From Golubevia sp. BC0850 (taxonomy: Eukaryota; Basidiomycota; Exobasidiomycetes; Golubeviales; Golubeviaceae): 64,000 nucleotides of DNA. Under the pieces are notes generated by a model that did no database searches, was not told the origin of the DNA, and was given only the letters and a program-made list of their open reading frames with translations. Of the stretch, positions 57,179 through 64,000 are shown one piece after another. The stretch covers positions 620,001 to 684,000 of the forward strand of contig JAAVVG010000006.1 of NCBI GenBank assembly GCA_012976225.1. Reading direction: 5' to 3'. Numbering within the stretch: position 1 is the stretch's first letter; every line of letters begins with the position of its first letter. A program made the position numbers and the translations under genes.

Positions 57179-58104
57179 GTCGAACCTACTACCTACCTAC
57201 CTACCTTCCAAGTGCAAGCTTCATCAAATCCAACCTGTCCAAATCAAAGAGTTGATCTCTTAGGATGAACAGCTTCTTTCAATACATCATCTCGCAACAC
57301 ACTCTAAAAAGTAAACTTCAACTCCCCTTCTTCCCATCTCTAAAACTCATTTCCCCCCTTCTGGAATCCTTCTAATGATCGAGTCTTTAAAAACAAAACT
57401 CAAAGATCTCACAACTTCTCAAAATAACGAAACTTCTCAAAGCTACATCAAACATCTTCTCCCAGCAAGTCCATTCAAAACTAAAACAAGTCTTCCACAC
57501 TTTCCATCTTTCTACTTCTTCTCTTTCTTTCTTTTGCTCTGCCCTTTCACCTTCCCAACTCCCCCCCCCTTTCTCTTGTTCTGCAACCGTCAAGATGAGA
57601 ACCTCAACCTTGAAAAATCAAGAAACGAACAACCGAAACTGAGTCTGATCTTTTGGGTCTTTTCCTCTATTCTCTTCCCTCGCAACCCATCTCCGTCCAA
57701 TCTTCAAATCAAGTCCTCCTCGAAAGTCTGTTCATTTCTTCTTTCCTTCCTGTTCTTGGTTGTAGGCTCCGAATCTCATCGATGGTTGAGATGTTCAACG
57801 GTTTCCCCCTCCCCTCTAGGACAACTTCTTTTTCTTTTCACACTTTCTCACTTTCGTTACCCCCGGTCTCTTTCACTCCATTTTTCTATCTCCTCTATTT
57901 CTTCATCCCCTTAGTTGTGTCTCTCTTCCACTTCTTCTGTCATATTTCTTTTCTGTCCGCGTCATCCTTTTTTTCCCCTTTTTGTGTTGCTGAATCGATA
58001 TAAACATTGTTACTCTCTCACCTTTTTGAATCGTCTGTGTGAATCTGGCTTGACTAGATTTCGTCTGCAAGAAAAGTGTAGAGCGAGGATTGAGTTTCTG
58101 TGAA
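57023..58104. other. Intergenic region before the fructosamine kinase
   Basis: About 1.08 kb. It starts with the 3' flank of casein kinase 1, has a GA run at 57147-57173 and a very CT-rich half (57500-57970). A 179-codon plus-strand frame at 57375-57914 is mostly Phe/Leu/Ser from this pyrimidine tract, so I do not call it a gene. Confidence 0.45.
57147..57173. repeat. GA dinucleotide microsatellite
   Basis: About 13 AG units about 125 bases after the casein kinase 1 stop, followed by a short CTAC repeat. Confidence 0.85.
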
Positions 58105-59280
58105 ATGGGCAAGCAAGTGGAGGATCAAACGAACTTGACCATCTTATACCTCAAAAGATCTCAAGAGGAAATGACACAAATAGATCCTCAACTTTTGAAC
58201 ATTCTAAAGACTCAATGCTCTTCATTGGGTCAGAATTTCAATTTTGTCTCATCGACAAAAGTACTAGCCGTTGATAGAGATCAATTACTGTTTTGCAAGA
58301 TCTCTGGCCAGATTCCTCAAGTCCTTGGAGAAGCTCGTTCTCTATCTTCCATGGAGGCAGCTTGTCAGAAGAGTTCATCTTCATTCCTCATTCCAAAGAT
58401 TCACGCTTTTGGTCTAACAGAGCAGGAAGACCAGGCGTACCTCATCACTGATTTCAAGGACCTCAAAGGAAACCTCAATTCCACTAATCAAAGAAGCTTG
58501 GGAAAGAAGTTGGCTGAAATGCATCTGAATGGTGGAAATGATAGGTTCGGTTTTGAAAGACCAACCTTCTGTGGAGTAACGGTGAGTTGAATTGAAAGTA
58601 GCCCTGAGCGAACGAGCGAATCTCTCTTCTCATTCAGATGACCTCTTCTCCCCTCTGTTCCAGGAACAAAACAACCAATGGTCGGATTCATGGACTAAGT
58701 TCTTCACAGAACAGAGAATTGGAGACATGGTCAAGAGAATCAACGCAAGTGGGAAAGATTCCGAGCTAATAAAGTTCGAATGTCAAATGAAAGAAAAAGT
58801 CTACCCTCTCCTCTTCGAAGCCGTCGATTCAAGTTTCAAGCCTTCTATCATTCATGGTGATCTATGGAGTGGTAATAGAGGAGTTGAGGAAGACATACCG
58901 ATCATCTTCGACCCCTCTTCGTACTATGCCCATAACGAGATGGAGCTCGGGATCATGAACATGTTTGGAGGGTACACTAAGGAATTTTTCGATAGCTACC
59001 ACGAAGTCATCCCTAAGATGGAGCCTTATCATGAGGAGAGGATCAAATGCTACGAGCTTTATCATCATTTGAATCGTGAGTCGCTTCCCCTTTTCTGGCT
59101 TCTGAACGACGACCCCTTCTCTTTTGTTCTCCTTCTGAATCTTTACTTACTTTCTCTCAATCTCAAGATGCTCTCATGTTCGGCGGTGGGTACAGAGGAG
59201 GAGCCATTCAAATCATGAAATCCTTGATTCACTTTGGAGAAATGGAGGCTCAGAAAGAGGCTGTCAAGTCAGAACTTTGA
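58105..59280 (+). CDS. Fructosamine/ketosamine-3-kinase (FN3K family)
   Basis: Exons 58105-58581, 58664-59075 and 59168-59280, in phase, 333 residues. The aminoglycoside-kinase-like fold is clear. GEARSLSSMEAA precedes the substrate-side helix, then YLITDFKDLKG, LGKKLAEMHLNG, the FGFERPTFCG segment, WSDSWTKFFTEQRI, the catalytic IHGDLWSGN, and the metal-binding IFDPSSYYAHNEMELGIM. The C-terminal part has FGGGYRGGAIQIMKSLI. The enzyme phosphorylates fructosamines or ribulosamines on glycated proteins, so that the sugar falls off: a cytosolic protein-repair step. The domain is full length compared with human FN3K (309 residues). The start at 58105 is the first ATG in frame. Confidence 0.93.
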
Positions 59281-60555
59281 AATGATGACAACGTTTAAAA
59301 GGGTCTCGATCTTTTGAGAATATCGGGAAAGCGTCGTTTCTGTTCTAGAAGTGACGTGTGACACAGAGTGAGCAAAAAAGAAAAATTGACAGAGAAGCAA
59401 TTCGGATTAAGTCTAAATGAATCTCTCGAAAGATGGGCTAGTTTCAAAGAAAATCTCGCAATGCCACTGCCTATGGAGCTCAGTCAGTGCTGAAGGATCT
59501 TCTGAAGAAGCTTCAGATACCCGCCTCGTAAGGCAGGCGGCTATCAAATGTAAACGGGCAGACCTACAGGTTGATGAAGACGATGGTGCTCAAGGCCAGA
59601 CGTAAGATTCTGGATCTTTCTTCGGGACAATACACTCCACAGATCTCCAGGAAAAAAAAGAAGTCAGATCGGGGCTAAGAGTTGCAAAGACATCAGAGGA
59701 AAATACTGATGAGAAGGAACCTTGATTGAAGGGAAGAAGTCGATTGGGCGGCTCTAGAACGAAGAGGACAGGCCAAAGAACTCAATACTCAAACTTGGAA
59801 AACAAAGGAGGTTTACTTATGTACAAGGACTTGATCGAAAGGAGAAAATATAATTGGGGCACCCTGAGAAGAAACTGGAAAAGGGGATGAGAATCGAGGT
59901 CTCAAGAAAGAGACGACGATAGAATTCGAGCGGGGAAAGAGATCGAGGAAAGACTTTGTTACCTTCAGGACTCTAAGACTTCAGGAAAGGCCACTCCAGA
60001 GCGTTGAAGAAATAAAAGAATGACTTGGGAAGAGTGTGATTGTGATTTGGCAAGGCGCAATGATGAGCGAGCCGGCTCTTAAGTTGTCTTGACGATGATT
60101 GGGACTGTTGGAGTGAGAAGGTGAGGAAAAAGGGAAGAGGAGAGGAAAGAGGAAAGAAAGAGGCGTCGGGCCAAGGACAAGGAGATCAGCCTCTGAACCT
60201 TGCGAAGAGTCTCTGAGTAGGTTGTCTACATGTCGAGAACTTCTGACCACGTTTGATCACCGTTCAACACAATCAACCTCGCTTGACCTCTTGGCAATAG
60301 CTCAAAAGATCCTCCAAGATCTCGAAGGCCCTTCAGATTGGACTGCTTGCCTTTTGCTGAATCTCTCCCATGTTCCAACTTTCTGCATGAAGCTTCATGA
60401 CTGTATTCGCAAGAGACCTTTCTTCTTTCCCAGCACAGTACTGCAGCCCAGAGTCGAGTGCTGCGTGGCCTTCTTGCGCCTCCAGTAGGCTAAGTTCTGC
60501 TCCACTCCCTCCCTATCTAGATCTTTCGTACTATTCAGCTATAATCTACTGAGTT
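59281..60555. other. Convergent intergenic gap between the fructosamine kinase and the R-SNARE
   Basis: About 1.27 kb between converging 3' ends; only short frames. No gene, RNA or repeat recognised. Confidence 0.4.
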
Positions 60556-61347
60556 CTACTCACTGATGATAACACAAAGAAGGATGATGATACCAACGAT
60601 AATGATAATTCTCATCTTCATGTCTTTCCACCACATCTGCTTACGAACACGGTTAGCTCCACGGCGGAAACCTTGAGCCGAAACAGCGAGGTTATCTGAG
60701 AGCCATGATCAGGAAGGAGAGATGAAGGTGTGTGGTTGGGATGAAAACGAAGCGAAAGAGAGGGAGGAAGGTGTCAGTCATGATCCCAGACGGAAACAAA
60801 CCGAGCAAGCGGTAGCCACGATAAGTTTCTGAAGATCCAAAGTTGCATTACAATTGGTCATGATAGCCACATAATGGGGAGGCGAGAGGCTGCATTGCGA
60901 GACCAACGCAGCATAGCCCAGCTGGACCACAACTTGATTCACTCCTCTTCTTCCTCTGTCTCTCTCCAGATGCTGAATCATTTGAGATCGAGGAACATGA
61001 CTCTTTCCAACTCAATAAAGCAGATAAAGCTGAAGAACAGGGGAATTGCCTCTTCGGGATGCTTCCATTGCGAACCCCATTCATCGTCCACCCCTCTAAC
61101 TTCCCACGCATCTTCTACTATCGCAATGCCGCTCTGCGTTGAATGAGAAAGCACACTAACCAGTCTTGTCCTGAAGAGAGTTCAAATTTTCACCTCTCTC
61201 GTTGACCTTATTGATGTTATCTCTCATGACCCCCACGGTCTCATCGATTTGAGCTTGGATGTGAGCAGTCTTGTTATTTCCTGTCGAAGGTGCGTTTGAG
61301 CCACCTGCTCCAGTTGGAATGTATGGGTCGTAGCGATCGTTATCCAT
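60556..61347 (-). CDS. R-SNARE, synaptobrevin/VAMP (SNC1/2-like)
   Basis: Minus-strand exons 61347-61161 and 60695-60556, joined in phase across a 465-nt intron, 108 residues. A short Asn/Gly-rich N-terminus is followed by the SNARE helix: [20 protein letters not shown], where the Arg is the zero-layer residue that defines R-SNAREs. It continues [18 protein letters not shown] and [20 protein letters not shown] tail anchor of about 18 Ile/Val/Leu residues ends with Ser-Glu before the stop. Length and layout match SNC1/SNC2 of yeast (about 115 residues), which drive fusion of secretory and endocytic-recycling vesicles with the plasma membrane. A further splice at the GTGAGT overlapping the stop could extend the end by four residues; the unspliced stop is simpler. 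Confidence 0.92.
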
Positions 61348-61749
61348 TTTGGTTGATGATTGGAGTCGTTGAGTAGAAGAGAGGAGAAGAGGGTGTGGGT
61401 GGGAAGAAGCAGGCCAAGTGAAGACGACTGTGTACTTGACTTGAGCTTCGGAATAGGGGCCCACAACACCTTGTCGTCTCCTCTCGTTCATTTAACTCCT
61501 GTCGAAGATTGGGATTTCCGTGAAATCCAAAGATCATGCCGAATCACGGCGGAAGTCTCGAAGAAAGGGGAGAGAGGGTTTGCTCACAACATCATCACCG
61601 AAGGTATCGGATTAAAGATCGACTAAAAGAAGCAGTGCCGGTGAACAATGAACAAAAAGCGAGCAGTTGGAAATTAAGATAAAGCAGCAAATCTAAAGTA
61701 AGAAAGAAGAGATCCAGGAACTCTATTGATGACGTAGTCCGCAGCCTCT
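61348..61749. other. Gap between the FSP1-like gene and the R-SNARE
   Basis: About 400 bases holding the 3' flank of the FSP1-like gene and the R-SNARE promoter, both on the minus strand. No gene recognised. Confidence 0.4.
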
Positions 61750-63102
61750 TCAAGCCGTGTAAGTTTGATGCCACTTGGAAGTGAAGAGATCCTTTCCTTT
61801 GACCATGCTAACAAACCATCCACCGCTTTAGAGAGAATGGTGAAAGAGAGAGAGAGGGTCAGTATCGTTGAGAGCCCAAATGACGGATAAAAAACGGTAG
61901 CGAGTAAATACTCACAAAGCTCCAATCCACTTGCTGGGTGGGAGGTGAGCAGCCCCACCTTTTGAACCAATAGGGACTACGATGATTCCTTCCATTGGAG
62001 ACCAGGACTTCAACTTAGCTTGATCGTTCTTGACTAGCAGACCGATATTTCCAGCCAGAACAGGTGCTTGTTGAATAACGTTCATGGTAGTCTTCCCTCC
62101 CATAGCATCTCCCATGGTGAACACGTTCGAGAACTTAGTAGAGGTTAGTCTCAAGCTTGAGTCCACGTTCGCGATCTCGACGCCATTTTTGACGATGATA
62201 GCTTCTGGATCAGCTTCTTTGATGAGAGAAACGTTTGGCTTGGATCCAGTGGCTAAAAGGATGAAGTCTACTTTCTTCAAAGTTTCGCCGTTTGGAAGAG
62301 TGAAATCTCTGGGAGCAGATAGAGCTCCTGGAGAGAGATCCGAGATGTCCAACCTTGAGGAGAGATGGACGTCGACTCCCTTTGACTTCAACTCTTTCAG
62401 AAGTTTCGAAGAGAGAGAAGTGAACTCCGAGTTGATCAGATAGTCGGTAGCCGATAGGAGAGTGACCTTCTTAGATCCATAGACTTCCTTGACTTCTCCA
62501 GCAAATTCCACGCCGACGGGTCCACCTGGGAAAAGAGGAGAGGAGTGGGGAGAGAGAGAGGGGGGGGTTGAGATTAGCGATTAGCCATGACAGCAGTCTG
62601 AGAGGTCAGAATGGCCAGCAAGAGGAGATTCTACTTCATTTTGCTGTCTGCTTCACTCACCCCCAACGATGAGAATATGCTCAGCGCTCTTAACTTGCTC
62701 TTGAGTGTCTCTGAAAGCCGAGAGAATCTCCTCCTTGCTCGTTCCTTGAGCAGATGCTGGGAAGGCGTACTTGGATCCGGTTGCTACTACTAGATACTTG
62801 TATTCCACCTTGTTTGAACCATCAACTTCCCTGTCTAGAGTGACGGATCCCTGCTCAATTCCTTGCACCTTGGCAATGACGACTTTATGGTTGGACCCCT
62901 TTGGAAAGAAGTCTTGAAGATCAGCTACAGATTTGGTTTCGTGTCCTGGAAGGACTGCTGATCGAAGAGAAGAGATTTGATGAAAGGCAACTTCTTGAGA
63001 GTCGATCAGGATGATGGAATGGTCCGAAGGAAGTTTCTTTAGCAAATCTCTGGCTACCATGGCTCCACCCGAAGCTCCGATGATTACGATGTTAGATGGC
63101 AT
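61750..63102 (-). CDS. FAD/NAD(P)H-dependent oxidoreductase, FSP1/AIFM2 (AMID) family
   Basis: Minus-strand exons 63102-62661, 62525-61916 and 61825-61750, in phase, 375 residues. The first Rossmann motif is NIVIIGASGGAMVARDL (Gly-x-Ser-Gly-Gly, a known AMID variant). Then VAFHQISSLRSAVLPGH, a VVATGS motif, and the second nucleotide motif HILIVGGGPVGVEFAGE, assembled across intron 1. ILLATGSKPN and the FAD-binding NVFTMGDAMG follow. The C-terminus reads GKDLFTSKWHQ, typical for the family. Relatives reduce quinones with NAD(P)H at membranes; mammalian FSP1 regenerates ubiquinol and blocks lipid peroxidation, and fungal ones are linked to mitochondrial stress and cell death. No N-terminal targeting sequence or myristoylation Gly is seen. 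The substrate is inferred, not shown. Confidence 0.9.
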
Positions 63103-63733
63103 TTTGGATAAGATGATTGAAAGGAGAGGTTGTTGGAGAAGAAGAAGAAACAGAACACAAAGAGGCGCTTGTATATCGAAAAATTTCAGCTCGCTCGTAA
63201 TAAGGCCGCACGTAAAGTCCTCCTCGGTCATTTTCCCCTCGACCTTCCGATGCCCGTACGTATCAGCAAGCTGGAACTTGGAAGCGTGACTTTGTGTGAG
63301 GGATGTTGAATCTGGTCTGCTTCAAGCTCTCGGAGCCCTCTAACAAGTTAGATCATCAGAGTCGAGGATCTCTCAATGAGAAGGGTTAGGACTAGGAGCA
63401 GAGAGCCAGACTGCTCCTAGTCCTAACCCATCTCATTGACACGACACCTATTCCTTTTGCACGGTCAGTTGGCGAATAAGTTTGGTCCCACGTGCGGGCG
63501 AAAATGAAAAAGAAAGGTAAATGAATAGCAAAGAAGTGAGATAGGGAGAACCGACAACTCAAAGAAAGTCCGAATTTGCGTGGGTTGAGAAGTGGAAAGA
63601 GCGATTAAGAAAGTGGGCTGAGGCGAAGAAACAAGTGATTTTGAATAAAATAGAGGAATCGAAATGAAAATGTAAGAAAAGGGATCGAGGGTTCAAGTGA
63701 GGGTTGAAGGGAAAAGAAGGACAGGGTCGAAAT
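63103..63733. other. Intergenic region with a long hairpin
   Basis: About 630 bases upstream of the FSP1-like gene and downstream of the probable chitin synthase, both on the minus strand. It contains the inverted repeat at 63373-63439; nothing else recognised. Confidence 0.5.
63373..63439. repeat. Inverted repeat with 28-nt arms (hairpin)
   Basis: Arms 63373-63400 and 63412-63439 pair at 27 of 28 positions around an 11-nt loop (63401-63411). The core GGGTTAGGACTAGGAGCA is perfectly matched by TGCTCCTAGTCCTAACCC. The element is about 270 bases upstream of the FSP1-like start and 295 bases beyond the chitin synthase stop. Confidence 0.92.
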
Positions 63734-64000
63734 TTACTCTCCCGCAAAGAGACGTTTGATTCTAGTGAGATGTAAGAGATTCGAGGATCCGGGGTCAGTA
63801 TGGGCGAGGCGTTGCAGAGTACGAGATCAGAGAACTTACAGATAGGTCAAAGTTCCTCCGAAACGGAAAGCAGCAAGAGCTGCAACCGAATAGAGAAGAA
63901 AGGCCATGTAGGTTATTCGAACGTTCTGGCTCGAGACATTGATGATAGCGATTGCTAGGCCAGCATTAGAAAGAGACCAGACTAGAACAACGTTGGTTCT
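63734..64000 (-). CDS. Probable chitin synthase, C-terminal end (5' part outside window)
   Basis: Minus strand: an exon running in from beyond 64000 to 63840, then a last exon 63761-63734, joined in phase (donor GTAAGT, acceptor ACTAG). The visible 60 or so residues hold two membrane segments. The first is RTNVVLVWSLSNAGLAIAII; the second, after SSQNVRITYM, is AFLLYSVAALAAFRFGGTLT. The end is YLIKRLFAGE. An Arg-Thr-Asn before a membrane helix, a short loop, and a final helix with an AAFRF-like motif just before the stop match the C-terminal ends of family 2 chitin synthases (class I-III type) as I remember them. The catalytic QRRRW and EDR motifs are outside the window, so the call is tentative; another multi-span membrane protein is possible. 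Confidence 0.58.

Noticed and set aside
57375-57914. A 179-codon plus-strand frame after casein kinase 1.
   Set aside because: It is mostly Phe, Leu, Ser and Pro read from a pyrimidine tract, has no motif, and looks like transcribed untranslated sequence or promoter.
60696-61160. An extra exon within the R-SNARE intron.
   Set aside because: The SNARE helix is already contiguous across the direct splice (LQDKT joined to DNLAVSA), so an inserted exon would break it.
1-64000. Transposons, LTR elements, virus-like genes, CRISPR arrays and rRNA.
   Set aside because: No reverse transcriptase, integrase, transposase, capsid-like or long terminal repeat signal was seen. The only inverted repeat of note is the short hairpin at 63373-63439.

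Overview
The window looks like a gene-dense stretch of a filamentous or dimorphic fungal nuclear chromosome, most likely a basidiomycete. Nearly every gene is split by many short introns (about 40-130 nt) that mostly begin GTGAGT. The gene set is fungal: Zn-cluster regulator, CTK3, chorismate synthase, PDR transporter, heme-thiolate peroxygenase, TVP38 and probably chitin synthase. Base composition is moderate, with many pyrimidine tracts. I cannot fix the class. I see no transposon, virus-like element, rRNA, secure tRNA or CRISPR.

Layout by region. 1-11.6 kb: 3' part of a fungal-specific transcription factor; CCR4-NOT subunit NOT2 (-); mitochondrial tRNA 2-thiouridylase (-); RanGAP/RNA1 with a very long tail (+). 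12.5-23.4 kb: a secretion-linked, more variable stretch with a decayed signal-peptide gene (+), an Asn/Ser-rich protein ending in a Cys/His motif (-), an SDR oxidoreductase (+), a secreted heme-thiolate peroxygenase (-) and a small secreted protein (+). 23.8-32.9 kb: housekeeping pairs CTK3 (-)/chorismate synthase (+) and ALG11 (-)/UBC1-type E2 (+). 33.9-45.3 kb: a Ser-rich single-pass membrane protein, a 2.9 kb gap, and a 24-exon PDR-type ABC transporter. 46.7-64 kb: a 42-residue putative secreted peptide (-), an uncertain small gene (+), TVP38 (+), WDR83-like WD40 protein (-), YCK-type casein kinase 1 (+), fructosamine kinase (+), an R-SNARE (-), an FSP1/AIFM2-like flavoprotein (-), and the 3' end of a probable chitin synthase (-).

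Exon boundaries were worked out by hand from GT..AG sites, reading phase and continuity with known families. For most genes every junction is phase-consistent and the summed coding length divides by three. The exceptions are the peroxygenase (one junction unresolved), the decayed gene, and the small gene before TVP38. Functional links are modest. ALG11, the R-SNARE, TVP38, casein kinase 1 and chitin synthase all serve the secretory pathway and cell surface. NOT2, CTK3 and the Zn-cluster protein act in transcription or mRNA metabolism. Nothing suggests a single biosynthetic cluster.

The oddest signals are these: repeat-built C-terminal tails on RanGAP, an RGG tail on CTK3, an in-frame stop-free intron in the WDR83 gene, tiny secreted proteins with strong TATA boxes, and a near-perfect 28-nt-arm hairpin upstream of the FSP1-like gene.
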